Assembly: GCF_025399895.1 (NCBI RefSeq) | Contig: NZ_JAODUA010000009.1 | Span: forward strand, 213,391-277,390 | Length of the DNA: 64,000 bases | Direction: 5' to 3' | Origin: Streptomyces sp. ASQP_92 | GTDB taxonomy: Bacteria > Actinomycetota > Actinomycetes > Streptomycetales > Streptomycetaceae | Shown: piece after piece, positions 53,482-62,862 of the stretch | Layout of the letters: each line of letters opens with the position of its first letter | Position numbering within the stretch: position 1 is the first letter of the stretch | Program-made: the position numbers and the translations under genes | The notes under the pieces: generated by a model | Databases searched by the model: none | The model's input: only the letters and a program-made list of their open reading frames with translations | What the model was told of the DNA's origin: nothing

Positions 53482-53850
53482 CCCCCTGGGGCTCCGCCCC
53501 AGACCCCGAGCACCTTTGCCCACCCGCCCGCCCGTAGGCGCAGGGTTGGTTGGTTCGGGCCTTCCTGGGGCTCCGCCCCAGACCCCGTTCGCGCCTTAAG
53601 GGCGCTCGTCCTCAATCGCCGGACGGGCTGAAATGCCCGATGCGGGCCAGCACCGATACCGCTAAGGGGCGCGGGGAACTGCGCGAGAAGCGACCACGGC
53701 CCGCACACGACCGATGGTTTTGGGGGCGCGGGGAACTGCGCGAGAAGCGACCACGGTCCGCGCCCGTACGACATCCCCCCGGAGGGTTTAGGGAAGGGGC
53801 GGGGAGGGGCCCCCGGGGTCTGGGGCGAAGCCCCAGCAGCTGCCCACCCC
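53482..53850 (+). repeat. Mosaic intergenic repeat block downstream of TetR gene
   Basis: After the TetR stop, hairpin module CTGGGGC-TCC-GCCCCAG occurs at about 53486 and 53564, an ACGGGCTGA-type module at 53597-53632, and GGGGCGCGGGGAACTGCGCGA cores at about 53667 and 53725 with GACCACGG.CCGC spacers. A reversed hairpin module lies at about 53818. The order matches the other two complete blocks. Confidence 0.85.
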
Positions 53851-53972
53851 CCCCCGACCCGGAGGGTCACATGGCGAACCCCGGATCCCGCCATTCGGAC
53901 ACCCTGTCCAGATGGCGGAGCCCCGGCGTAGGCTCACACCAGAGCACGCCCATACCTAGGAGACGAGCGACG

Positions 53973-55823
53973 ATGCCCGAGCTGAGGTCCCGCACAGTCA
54001 CCCACGGCCGCAACATGGCGGGCGCCCGCGCCCTGATGCGGGCCTCCGGTGTAGCGAGCGAGGACATCGGCAAGCCGATCATCGCCGTGGCGAACAGCTT
54101 CACGGAGTTCGTGCCGGGCCACACCCACCTCGCCCCCGTGGGCCGGATCGTCAGCGAGGCCATCCTGGCCGCCGGCGCCGTGCCCCGCGAGTTCAACACC
54201 ATCGCCGTGGACGACGGCATCGCGATGGGCCACGGCGGCATGCTCTACAGCCTGCCCTCCCGCGACCTCATCGCGGACAGCGTGGAGTACATGGTGGAGG
54301 CGCACTGCGCGGACGCCCTGATCTGCATCTCCAACTGCGACAAGATCACCCCCGGCATGCTGATGGCCGCGCTGCGCCTCAACATCCCCACCGTCTTCGT
54401 CTCCGGCGGCCCGATGGAGTCCGGCAAGGCGACCCTGGTCGACGGCACGGTCCGCACCCTCGACCTGGTCGACGCGATCTCGGACGCGGTCAACGACAAG
54501 ATCTCCGACGCGGACATCCTCCGCATCGAGGAGAACGCCTGTCCCACCTGCGGCTCCTGTTCCGGCATGTTCACGGCCAACTCCATGAACTGCCTGACCG
54601 AGGCGATCGGCCTCTCCCTCCCCGGCAACGGCTCGGTCCTCGCGACCCACACCGCGCGCCGCGCCCTGTACGAGAACGCGGCCCGCACGGTCGTCGAGAT
54701 CACCAAGCGGCACTACGAGGACGACGACCACTCCGTCCTGCCCCGCTCCATCGCGACCCGCGCCGCGTTCGAGAACGCCATGGCGCTCGACATCGCCATG
54801 GGCGGCTCCACCAACACGATCCTGCACCTGCTGGCCGCCGCCCAGGAGGCCGAACTCGACTACGGCCTCAGCGACATGGACGCCGTCAGCCGCCGCGTCC
54901 CGTGCCTGGCCAAGGTGGCGCCGAACGTCGCCAAGGACCGTACGTACTACATGGAGGACGTGCACCGCGCCGGCGGCATCCCCGCGATCCTCGGCGAGCT
55001 GTACCGCGCGGGCCTGCTCAACGAGGACGTTCACACCGTCCACTCCCGCTCCATCAAGGAGTGGCTGGACGCCTGGGACGTGCGGGGCGGCTCCCCGTCC
55101 CCCGAGGCCGTCGAGCTGTGGCACGCGGCTCCCGGCTGCGTCCGTTCGGCGACCGCGTTCTCGCAGTCCGAGCGCTGGGACACCCTGGACACCGACGCCG
55201 CCGAGGGCTGCATCCGGGACGCGGCGCACGCGTACAGCAAGGACGGCGGCCTCGCCGTGCTGCGCGGCAACCTCGCCGAGGACGGCTGTGTGGTGAAGAC
55301 GGCCGGCGTCGACGAGTCGATCTGGACCTTCGAGGGCCCGGCCGTCGTCTGCGAGTCGCAGGAGGACGCCGTCGACAAGATCCTGCGCAAGGAGATCACG
55401 CACGGCGACGTCGTCGTGATCCGCTACGAGGGCCCCAAGGGCGGCCCCGGCATGCAGGAGATGCTGTACCCGACGTCGTTCCTCAAGGGCCGCGGCCTCG
55501 GCAAGACCTGCGCGCTGATCACCGACGGCCGCTTCTCCGGCGGCACCTCGGGCCTGTCCATCGGCCACGCCTCGCCCGAGGCGGCGTCCGGCGGCACCAT
55601 CGCGCTGGTCGAGGACGGTGACCGCATCCGCATCGACATCCCCAACCGGTCCATCGAACTCCTGGTCCCCGAGGCCGAGTTGGCGTCCCGCCGCGAGGCG
55701 CTGGGCGGGGTGTACGCCCCGAAGAACCGCGAGCGCAAGGTGTCCGCCGCGCTGCGCGCCTACGCCGCCATGGCCACCAGCGCCGACCGCGGCGCGGTGC
55801 GCGACGTGTCGAAGCTGGGCTGA
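53973..55823 (+). CDS. ilvD: Dihydroxy-acid dehydratase
   Basis: 616 residues, ATG at 53973 (AGGAGACGAGCG upstream). Converts dihydroxyisovalerate/methylvalerate to the keto acids in branched-chain amino acid synthesis. Iron-sulfur and substrate motifs: ISNCDKITPGM, ACPTCGSCSGMFTANSMNCL, GGSTNTILHLLA and DGRFSGGTSGLSIGHASPEA. The length matches the long (E. coli-type, 4Fe-4S) form. It is monocistronic, flanked by a repeat block upstream and a convergent kinase gene downstream. Confidence 0.97.
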   Translation: MPELRSRTVTHGRNMAGARALMRASGVASEDIGKPIIAVANSFTEFVPGHTHLAPVGRIVSEAILAAGAVPREFNTIAVDDGIAMGHGGMLYSLPSRDLIADSVEYMVEAHCADALICISNCDKITPGMLMAALRLNIPTVFVSGGPMESGKATLVDGTVRTLDLVDAISDAVNDKISDADILRIEENACPTCGSCSGMFTANSMNCLTEAIGLSLPGNGSVLATHTARRALYENAARTVVEITKRHYEDDDHSVLPRSIATRAAFENAMALDIAMGGSTNTILHLLAAAQEAELDYGLSDMDAVSRRVPCLAKVAPNVAKDRTYYMEDVHRAGGIPAILGELYRAGLLNEDVHTVHSRSIKEWLDAWDVRGGSPSPEAVELWHAAPGCVRSATAFSQSERWDTLDTDAAEGCIRDAAHAYSKDGGLAVLRGNLAEDGCVVKTAGVDESIWTFEGPAVVCESQEDAVDKILRKEITHGDVVVIRYEGPKGGPGMQEMLYPTSFLKGRGLGKTCALITDGRFSGGTSGLSIGHASPEAASGGTIALVEDGDRIRIDIPNRSIELLVPEAELASRREALGGVYAPKNRERKVSAALRAYAAMATSADRGAVRDVSKLG

Positions 55824-55903
55824 GGCCGACAGGGGGCCCTGAGGGCCGGGCGGGTCGGTAGGCGCCCGCGTCCTCCCCCCCTGCCGGTTCCCCTGACGTA
55901 CCG

Positions 55904-58198
55904 TCACCAACTCCCGATATCGGCCGAGTCGACCGCGAACACCGACCCGTCGGGGGAGGCCGCGTACAGGCGGCCCCCGGCCGCGAGCGGCGCCGGGAGG
56001 GCGGGCGTGAAGGTGTAACGCCCGTCGTGCATACGGGGGTTGGTCTGCCCGGCCAGTACGCCCTTGCCCGCGTCGAAGGCGAGCAGTCTGCCGTCGGCGC
56101 CGGTCAGAAGCACCTGCCCGCCCGCGGCGACCGGCCGCGAGGCGCGGGCCACCCCCGTGTCGAGCCGCCACTTCTCCGCGCCGTGCGCGGAGTCGACCGC
56201 GACCAGCGCCCCGCCCGCCCCGAACAGGTAGACGGCGTCCCCGTCGATCCCGGCCTGCGCCTGGTCGAGCGGGGCCGACAGCGTGGTGCGGCGCGGGGCA
56301 TGGGTGGCCGTGTCCAGGCGTACGACCGCCGAGGTGAACCCGGCGGCGTCGGTCGCCAGCAGGACCAGGGCCCCGGCGTCGGCCGCGACCGGCCGCAGCC
56401 GCCCCTCCACCCGGGCCCGCCACCGCACGGAACCACCGGCCGGGTCGACGGCGGACACGGAGGTCGAGCCGCCGTCGGCGGAAGGGGTGACGGCATAGGC
56501 CACGGCGCCCGCGCCCCCGGACGTGACCCACTGGGAGCGCGGCCCGCCCACCGCCTTGCGCCATGTCTCCTTGCCGGTAAGGGAGTTGAGTGCCGTGACA
56601 TGTCCGTCGGCCGTGATGAGCAGCACGGCGCCACCCGCGGGGCGGACCGCCGAGTACGCCGATACGTCCGCGGACCACACCGGCTTCCCGGTCGCGGGGT
56701 CGTACGCCCGCAACGGGCCGCCCGGGGTCCGCGCCAGCACCCGGCCGCCCGCCACGACCGGGGCGTAGTCGTCGGAGAGCGGTTGCCCGTCCGCCCCCGG
56801 CACCGACCACACGGCCTTTCCGCTCGTGGCGTCGAGCCGGGTCAGCGCGATGCCCGGCGCGGAACAGTAGAGCGCGCCGCCGCCGTCCCCGGCCGAGCAG
56901 AAAGCCGTACGGTTTCCGCCGCCCTCCTTGGCCGCTGCCCCCAACCGCGCTTCCCAGGGCCGGAATTGGGGCGCGTCATGGTGTTCCGGGGCGTCGGCCT
57001 CGGTCCCGGTGCCGTCGGGCATCGCCCGTACGGCGACCACCCCCGCCCCGGCGACGGCGACGAGGGCGAGCGTGGCGACGCCCCAGCGGAGCCGGCGCAG
57101 CCGACCGGGTCCGGAACCGCGGCCGGACGCGGCTGCGGACCCGTCGGGGACGCCCTCGCCGTTCCCGGCCATCGCGACGCCCGAGCCATCCTCCGGCGAG
57201 GACGACCGGGGCCGATCCGGAGCCGAAAGGGCCGGAACCGAAGGGGCTGGAACCGGGGCTGAAACCGAAGAGGCTGAAACCGAAGAGGCCGGAGCCGGAA
57301 AGGCCGGAACGGGAAAAGCCGGAACCGGATTGCGGAACCGCTGCGTCGGGATCTGCGCCTCGGAGCCGTACGCGGCGGACCGCAGCGCCGACATCAGCTC
57401 GTCCGGGGTGGGCCGCTCACCGGGATCCTTGGCGAGACAGCCCTGGAGGACCGGCACGAGATCCTCGGGCACCCCTGCCAACTCCGGCTCGTTGTGCACG
57501 ACTTGATAGGCGACGACGTAAGGGGATTCGGAGTCGAAGGGCCCGCGCCCGGTCGCCGCGTGCACGAGGACGGCCCCCATGGCGAACACGTCCGCCGCGG
57601 GCCCGACCTCACGAGGCCGCTGGAACTGCTCGGGCGCCATGAAGGGCGGGGTGCCGATGAGCTTGCCGGTCTCGGTCCGCAGATCGCTGTCGTACGGACG
57701 GGAGATCCCGAAGTCGATGACCTTGGGCCCGTCGGCGGCGAGCAGCACATTGCTCGGCTTGAGGTCGCGGTGCACCACTCCGGCGCGGTGAATGTCGCGC
57801 AGCGCCTCGGCGAGCCCCGCGCCGAGCCGGCGTACCTCGTCGGCGGGCAGCGGTCCGCTGTGCTTGACGCGTTCGGCGAGGGTGTGGCCGGGGATGTGCA
57901 GGGTGGCCATCCAGGGCCGTTCGGCGTCCGGATCGGCGTCGACCACCGAGGCGGTGAAGGCGCCGCTGACGCGTCGGGCCGCCGACACCTCCTGCCGGAA
58001 CCGCGCCCGGAATTCCGGATCGGCGGCGTGCTGGGCGTGTACGACCTTGACGGCGAGCCGCATGCCGGAGGGGGAAGTGGCCAGATGCACCACCCCCATG
58101 CCGCCCGAGCCGATGACGGATTCGAGCCGGTAGCTGCCGACGGATTCCGGATCCTCGGCGCCCGGCGCCCCGAACCCGATACCGCGTGGCGACGCCAT
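55904..58198 (-). CDS. Receptor-type Ser/Thr protein kinase with extracellular PQQ-repeat propeller
   Basis: 764 residues, ATG at 58198. Hanks-type kinase domain ~20-275: glycine loop GSGGMGVVHLA, Lys in LAVKVVHA, HRDLKPSNVLL catalytic loop, DFGISRP and APEQF. A Pro/Ser/Ala-rich juxtamembrane stretch (~285-365) includes a PVPAFPVPAFP-type repeat. One TM helix (~370-390) follows, then an extracellular BamB/PQQ-like beta-propeller (~410-764) with repeated GKPVWSADV / GKETWRKAV / GSVRWRARV blades. The propeller probably binds a ligand; neither it nor the substrates are known. Confidence 0.92.
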   Translation of the reverse strand: MASPRGIGFGAPGAEDPESVGSYRLESVIGSGGMGVVHLATSPSGMRLAVKVVHAQHAADPEFRARFRQEVSAARRVSGAFTASVVDADPDAERPWMATLHIPGHTLAERVKHSGPLPADEVRRLGAGLAEALRDIHRAGVVHRDLKPSNVLLAADGPKVIDFGISRPYDSDLRTETGKLIGTPPFMAPEQFQRPREVGPAADVFAMGAVLVHAATGRGPFDSESPYVVAYQVVHNEPELAGVPEDLVPVLQGCLAKDPGERPTPDELMSALRSAAYGSEAQIPTQRFRNPVPAFPVPAFPAPASSVSASSVSAPVPAPSVPALSAPDRPRSSSPEDGSGVAMAGNGEGVPDGSAAASGRGSGPGRLRRLRWGVATLALVAVAGAGVVAVRAMPDGTGTEADAPEHHDAPQFRPWEARLGAAAKEGGGNRTAFCSAGDGGGALYCSAPGIALTRLDATSGKAVWSVPGADGQPLSDDYAPVVAGGRVLARTPGGPLRAYDPATGKPVWSADVSAYSAVRPAGGAVLLITADGHVTALNSLTGKETWRKAVGGPRSQWVTSGGAGAVAYAVTPSADGGSTSVSAVDPAGGSVRWRARVEGRLRPVAADAGALVLLATDAAGFTSAVVRLDTATHAPRRTTLSAPLDQAQAGIDGDAVYLFGAGGALVAVDSAHGAEKWRLDTGVARASRPVAAGGQVLLTGADGRLLAFDAGKGVLAGQTNPRMHDGRYTFTPALPAPLAAGGRLYAASPDGSVFAVDSADIGSW

Positions 58199-58355
58199 GG
58201 CCCACCCCCGTGTGTCCGTTGTACGCGCGCCCCGACGGAGCCTAGTCGATGGGGCGTACGGGCCCGAGGGGCCTTGCTAGCCTGCGTGTTGCACACAGAG
58301 TGAAGCCAAGGGGCGAGCACATCGGTGCGCGCCGGGCGAGTACCTGGGGGAGCAC

Positions 58356-58664
58356 ATGGGGGAGATGGGCATGACAGCGGAATCGGCCGAAACAGCCATG
58401 GCGGCGTCGCTCGGGACGCATCGCTACCCGGTGGCCCCGGGCTGCGAACTGAACGTCCGCAGCGGCCCCGGCACCGGCTACTCGATCGTGGACGTCCTGC
58501 CGGTCGGCGCGACCGTCCCGATCAACTGCCAGACGCCCGGCACGACCGTCACGGGCCCGTACGGCACCTCGAACATCTGGGACAACATCGGCAACGGCCG
58601 GTTCGTCGCGGACGCGTACGTCAAGACGGGCAGTGACGGGTACGTCGCACCGCGCTGCGGATAG
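58356..58664 (+). CDS. Bacterial SH3-domain protein without clear export signal
   Basis: 102 residues from the ATG at 58356; an ATG at 58371 with GGGGGAG 7 nt upstream is an equal alternative (97 residues). SH3b module: GCELNVRSGPGTGYSIVDVLPVGATVPINCQT...GTSNIWDNIGNGRFVADAYVKTG, with two Cys that could form a disulfide. SH3b modules usually act outside the cell on peptidoglycan, yet the N-terminus (MTAESAETAMAASLGTHRY) is not a standard signal peptide. Divergent from the kinase gene by ~160 bp. Confidence 0.75.
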   Translation: MGEMGMTAESAETAMAASLGTHRYPVAPGCELNVRSGPGTGYSIVDVLPVGATVPINCQTPGTTVTGPYGTSNIWDNIGNGRFVADAYVKTGSDGYVAPRCG

Positions 58665-58709
58665 CGCGGAGGAGCGGCCGGCTCCGGGGATACGGGGATA
58701 ATCGTCCCC

Positions 58710-59255
58710 ATGAGCGAGAACAAGGGCGAGAGCGGGAGCGACGCCGCCGGCCGGGGTGACGGCGGCGGCGCCACGGCGACGCCCGCCGGGCCCCGCCCCG
58801 AGCCCATCCGTTTCTTCGGCACGACGTGGGTGGACCACGACCACGGGTACGGCCTGCGCCGGGCCGGCGTGGCGATCGGCTCGCTGGCGGCGGCGGTGGC
58901 GGCCTGCTTCGTCCTGCGCTTCGCGTACGAGGGCCTGCGGCTCGCGAACACCGGGGCCTTCGTGAACGTGCTGGTGGTCGTGATGTTCGCGATCTGTAGC
59001 GCGCTCGCCTTCCGCAAGACGTGGGAGGGCTTCTCGACCCGCCCGTCCGACCCCGACGCGGACCGCTCCCTCCAGGGCCTGAAGGCCATCGGCTTCATCG
59101 GCTCCCTGCTCGCGTACTTCTTCCGCACCTTCACGGAGGCCCCCGGGGAGTCCCTGCACCGCGAGGAGTACGAAGCGGCCCGCGCCCGGTACGAACGCCG
59201 CCGCGGCACCCGCACGGGGAACCCTTCGGGGAGGAAGCGGCCCAAGCGGCGGTAG
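58710..59255 (+). CDS. Small two-helix membrane protein, unknown function
   Basis: 181 residues, ATG at 58710. A disordered Gly/Ser/Glu-rich N-terminus (~30), a GTTWVDHDHGYGLRRAGVAIG segment, two hydrophobic helices (~52-72 and ~85-105) and a soluble Arg-rich C-terminus (REEYEAARARYERRRGTRTG) ending RKRPKRR. No recognised domain. It lies between the SH3 protein and methyltransferase genes on the same strand. Confidence 0.65.
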   Translation: MSENKGESGSDAAGRGDGGGATATPAGPRPEPIRFFGTTWVDHDHGYGLRRAGVAIGSLAAAVAACFVLRFAYEGLRLANTGAFVNVLVVVMFAICSALAFRKTWEGFSTRPSDPDADRSLQGLKAIGFIGSLLAYFFRTFTEAPGESLHREEYEAARARYERRRGTRTGNPSGRKRPKRR

Positions 59256-59359
59256 GCGGAGGCCGGTGGTGCGACGGCCAGAGCGGGGGAGCGCCCAGAG
59301 CGGCGGGAGCGGCGAAAACCCGCTCCCCGGCCCCCTCCCGCCCGGCAGACTCGTTCCAC

Positions 59360-60112
59360 ATGGCCACGCATCAGACCCGCGCCCACTCCTTCAACGCCGC
59401 CGCCGCCCAGTACGCCGCGAACCGCCCCTCCTACCCTCCCCTCCTCCTCGACACCCTGGAGGAGCTGGCGGGCCGCCCACTGCGCAACGCCCGGGTCGCG
59501 GACATCGGCGCGGGCACCGGTATCGCCAGCGCCCTGCTGCACGAGCGTGGCGCGCGGGTCACCGCGGTGGAGCCCGGCGAGGGCATGGCCGCGCAGTTCC
59601 GCAGGAGCAACCCCGAGATCCCCCTGGTGCGGGGCGACGGCAACCGCCTGCCGCTGGCCACGTCGTCCGCGGATTTCCTCACGTACGCCCAGGCCTGGCA
59701 CTGGACCGACCCGGCCGAAGCCGGCCCGGAGGCCCGCCGCGTGCTGCGGCCGGGCGGGGCGCTCGCACTGTGGTGGAACGTCACGGACCACTCGGCGCGG
59801 TGGCAGGCCGCGCAGGACGCCCGCATGCACGACTACGTCCGGACGGGCGGGACCGCGCCCGCCGAACGAGGCGGCCACCGCTGGGCCGACATCCCCGGCC
59901 TCCACTTCACCGAACGCCGCATCCCGCACACCCGCCGGATCCCCCTCGCCACCCACCTGGCGAACCTGAGCAGCCACTCGGCGTTCCTGGTCCTGGGCGA
60001 GGAACGGACGAAGGAGTTCATGGCGAGGGAGCACGACGTGCTGAGCGCCCTCTTCCCGGACGGCACGGTGGAGGAACGCTACGTGGTCCACCTGCGCCTG
60101 GCCCTCAACTGA
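59360..60112 (+). CDS. Class I SAM-dependent methyltransferase (UbiE/methyltransf_11 type)
   Basis: 250 residues, ATG at 59360. Motif I VADIGAGTGIASALL, acidic strand VTAVEPGEGMAAQF, RGDGNRLPLATSSADFLTYAQAWHW (motif II-like) and RVLRPGGALALWW. A small-molecule methyltransferase of unknown substrate. The intergenic distance to the ABC transporter operon is 112 bp, with its own promoter there, so it is probably separate. Confidence 0.85.
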   Translation: MATHQTRAHSFNAAAAQYAANRPSYPPLLLDTLEELAGRPLRNARVADIGAGTGIASALLHERGARVTAVEPGEGMAAQFRRSNPEIPLVRGDGNRLPLATSSADFLTYAQAWHWTDPAEAGPEARRVLRPGGALALWWNVTDHSARWQAAQDARMHDYVRTGGTAPAERGGHRWADIPGLHFTERRIPHTRRIPLATHLANLSSHSAFLVLGEERTKEFMAREHDVLSALFPDGTVEERYVVHLRLALN

Positions 60113-60188
60113 CAGGCGCCCAAAGCAGAGGCCACGGAGAGGGGGCGCACCGGACGGCTCGCACGGCTCTCGCGGCCGCCCCGGATCC

Positions 60189-60233
60189 TTGACGACGCAC
60201 CCCCGCGGGAGCACTATTCATCATATGGTGAAT
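60189..60233 (+). promoter_or_regulatory. Leaderless promoter overlapped by a palindrome
   Basis: TTGACG (60189-60194), a 17-nt spacer and CACTAT (60212-60217) place a transcription start near 60224, at the ATG (60225). ATTCATCATATGGTGAAT (60216-60233) is an 18-bp palindrome with one mismatch centred on the start codon. A repressor here would block both transcription and initiation. Confidence 0.5.
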
Positions 60234-61085
60234 TATGAGCCCGCCCCCGCGCGCGGCACCACCTCATCGCCCGGCGGCACGGCCTCCCCACCCGTAGGCG
60301 ACGCCTTCGGGAGCGCCCCCGGCGATGCGGCGGTCACCTCCGGCACCCCGCCCCCCGCCGTGACGGCGAGCTCCCTCACCGCCGTACGGGCCGGCCGCCC
60401 CGTCCTGCGCGACCTGGACTTCACCGTCCCGCGCGGCCGCATCACCGGGCTCCTCGGCCCCTCCGGCTGCGGAAAGTCGACCCTGATGCGGGCCGTCGTG
60501 GGTACGCAGGCGAACGTCACCGGCACCCTCACGGTCCTGGGCGCCCCCGCGGGCACGCCGGCCCTGCGCGAACGCGTCGGCTACGTGACCCAAGCCCCCT
60601 CGGTCTACCAGGACTTGACGGTGCGTCAGAATCTGGACTACTTCGCCGCCGTACTCCACCCCGGCCGATCCCACCGCGCGGCCCGCGCCGAAGCGGTCGC
60701 CCGGGCCATCACGGACGTCGACCTCACCAGCCACGCCGACCAGCGGGCCGGCAGGCTCTCCGGCGGCCAACGGAGCCGCGTCTCGCTCGCCGTCGCCCTG
60801 CTCGGAACCCCCGAACTGCTCGTCCTGGACGAACCGACCGTCGGCCTCGACCCCGTACTCCGCCGAGACCTCTGGCACCTCTTCCACACCATCGCCGACA
60901 CCCGCGGCACGACGATCCTGATCTCCTCGCACGTCATGGACGAGGCGGAACGCTGCGGGCACCTGCTCCTCCTGCGCGACGGCACCCTTCTCGCCGAGGA
61001 CACCCCGGACGCCCTGCGCACCCGTACCAGCACCGAAACGGTGGAGGAAGCCTTCCTCCACCTGGTGGACAGGGCCACGCCATGA
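60225..61085 (+). CDS. ABC-2 type exporter ATP-binding protein
   Basis: 286 residues, ATG at 60225 (a TTG at 60189 is part of the promoter and not favoured). A ~45-residue Pro/Gly/Thr-rich N-terminal extension precedes the ABC domain: Walker A GPSGCGKSTLM, LSGGQRSRVSLA signature, Walker B LLVLDEPTVGLD, and H-loop LISSHVMDEAERCG. Drug- or lipid-export families (DrrA-like) have this form. Partner permease overlaps at 61082. Confidence 0.9.
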   Translation: MVNYEPAPARGTTSSPGGTASPPVGDAFGSAPGDAAVTSGTPPPAVTASSLTAVRAGRPVLRDLDFTVPRGRITGLLGPSGCGKSTLMRAVVGTQANVTGTLTVLGAPAGTPALRERVGYVTQAPSVYQDLTVRQNLDYFAAVLHPGRSHRAARAEAVARAITDVDLTSHADQRAGRLSGGQRSRVSLAVALLGTPELLVLDEPTVGLDPVLRRDLWHLFHTIADTRGTTILISSHVMDEAERCGHLLLLRDGTLLAEDTPDALRTRTSTETVEEAFLHLVDRATP

Positions 61086-61885
61086 CGACGTCCGCGACGC
61101 CGAGCGCGCACCCCGCCCCGCCGGCCCACCCACCCCGAGGCAGCGCCATGACCGCATCCCGCACCCTCGCGACCGCCGCCCGCGTCCTGCGCCAGTTGCG
61201 CCACGACCCGCGCACCATCGCGCTGCTCCTGGTCATCCCGTCGCTCATGATCGTCCTGCTGCGGTACGTGTTCGACGCCGACACCGCCGTCTTCAACAGC
61301 ATCGGCGCCTCACTGCTCGGCATCTTCCCGCTGATCACGATGTTCCTGGTGTCCTCCATCGCCACCCTGCGCGAACGCACCTCGGGCACCCTGGAACGCC
61401 TGCTCGCCATGCCGCTGGGCAAAGGCGATCTGATCGGGGGCTACGCCCTCGCCTTCGGCGCGCTCGCCGTGCTCCAGTCGCTCATCGCGACGGGCATCTC
61501 GCTCTGGCTCCTGGACCTGAACGTCATCGGCTCCCCGTGGCTGCTGCTCCTGGTCGCCCTGCTCGACGCCCTGCTCGGCACCGCCCTCGGCCTGTTCGTC
61601 TCGGCCTTCGCCGCCTCGGAGTTCCAGGCCGTCCAGTTCATGCCGGCGGTGATCTTCCCCCAACTCCTGCTGTGCGGCCTGTTCACCCCGCGCGACACGA
61701 TGCAGCCGATCCTGCGCGCCCTCTCGGACGTCCTGCCCATGTCGTACGCGGTCGACGCGATGACCCAGGTCCTCCACCACCCTGAGGCGACCGCCGCCTT
61801 CGCGCGGGACACCGGCATCGTGGCGGCGGTGGCGGTGGTGGTCCTCGCCCTGGGCGCGGCGACTCTGCGCCGCCGAACCCCGTGA
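61082..61885 (+). CDS. ABC-2 type transporter permease
   Basis: 267 residues, ATG at 61082 overlapping the ATPase stop (ATGA); a second in-frame ATG at 61148 (MTASRTLATAARVLRQ) would drop a Pro-rich leader. About six helices with the ABC-2 pattern (ALLLVIPSLMIVLLRYVF; FRERTSGTLERLLAMPLGKGDLIGGY; FMPAVIFPQLLLCGLFTP). It forms the membrane part of an exporter with the 60225 ATPase. Substrate unknown; it is not near obvious resistance genes. Confidence 0.88.
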   Translation: MTTSATPSAHPAPPAHPPRGSAMTASRTLATAARVLRQLRHDPRTIALLLVIPSLMIVLLRYVFDADTAVFNSIGASLLGIFPLITMFLVSSIATLRERTSGTLERLLAMPLGKGDLIGGYALAFGALAVLQSLIATGISLWLLDLNVIGSPWLLLLVALLDALLGTALGLFVSAFAASEFQAVQFMPAVIFPQLLLCGLFTPRDTMQPILRALSDVLPMSYAVDAMTQVLHHPEATAAFARDTGIVAAVAVVVLALGAATLRRRTP

Positions 61886-62048
61886 CCCCGCGCCCTCCCG
61901 GCCGAGCCCCGTGACCCCGCGCCCGCGTCCCACGCGCCGAACCGCGCCGAAGCCCCCGTACCGCCCATCGGACGCCCCCTCCGGCCATCCCCACCCGATG
62001 CGAGGATGACGTCAGCAAGCGCGCCGCACCACCTGGAGGGTTGACCGC

Positions 62049-62858
62049 ATGACCCAGACCGTCGCAGTCCTCGGCACCGGCAAGATCGGTGAGGCCCTCC
62101 TCAGCGGAATGATCCGGGCCGGCTGGCACCCGGCCAACCTCCTCGTGACCGCCCGCCGCCGGGAACGCGCCGAAGAACTGCGCACCCGCTACGGCGTGGA
62201 CGCCGTCACCAACGCCGAAGCGGCCAAACGCGCCGACACCCTGATCCTCGCGGTGAAGCCGCAGGACATGGGCGCCCTCCTGGACGAGCTCGCCCCGCAC
62301 CTCACCAACGACCGCCTGGTGATCAGCGCCGCGGCGGGCATCCCGAGCGCCTTCCTCGAAGCCCGCCTCGCGGCCGGCACCCCGGTCGTCCGTGTCATGC
62401 CGAACACGCCCGTACTGGTCGACGAGGGCATGTCCGTGATCAGCGCCGGCAGCCACGCGACCCCGGCCCACCTCGCGCACGCGGAGGAGATCTTCGGCGG
62501 CGTCGGCAAGACCCTGCGCGTCCCGGAGTCGCAGCAGGACGCGGCGACCGCCCTCTCCGGCTCGGGCCCGGCCTACTTCTACTACCTCGTCGAGGCGATG
62601 ACCGACGCCGGCATCCTGCTCGGTCTGCCCCGTGCCCAGGCGTACGACCTGATCGTGCAGTCCGCGATCGGCGCCGCCGTGATGCTCCGCGACAGCGGCG
62701 AGCACCCGGTGAAGCTCCGCGAGGCGGTGATGTCCCCGGCGGGCACGACTATCAGCGCGATCCGGGAGCTGGAGAACCACGGCGTACGGGCCGCCCTGAT
62801 CGCAGCCCTGGAAGCGGCCCGGGACCGAAGCCGCGAATTGGCCTCCGGCACGAGCTGA
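62049..62858 (+). CDS. proC: Pyrroline-5-carboxylate reductase
   Basis: 269 residues, ATG at 62049 with GGAGGGT upstream. Last step of proline synthesis, NAD(P)H dependent. Rossmann AVLGTGKIGEALLSGMI, VKPQDMGALLDEL, RVMPNTPVLVDEGMSV, and the C-terminal dimer domain with ALSGSGPAYFYYLVEAMTDAGILLGLPR and AVMSPAGTTISAI. Complete and canonical. Convergent with the secreted protein gene with only 4 bp between stops. Confidence 0.97.
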   Translation: MTQTVAVLGTGKIGEALLSGMIRAGWHPANLLVTARRRERAEELRTRYGVDAVTNAEAAKRADTLILAVKPQDMGALLDELAPHLTNDRLVISAAAGIPSAFLEARLAAGTPVVRVMPNTPVLVDEGMSVISAGSHATPAHLAHAEEIFGGVGKTLRVPESQQDAATALSGSGPAYFYYLVEAMTDAGILLGLPRAQAYDLIVQSAIGAAVMLRDSGEHPVKLREAVMSPAGTTISAIRELENHGVRAALIAALEAARDRSRELASGTS

Positions 62859-62862
62859 CCCC

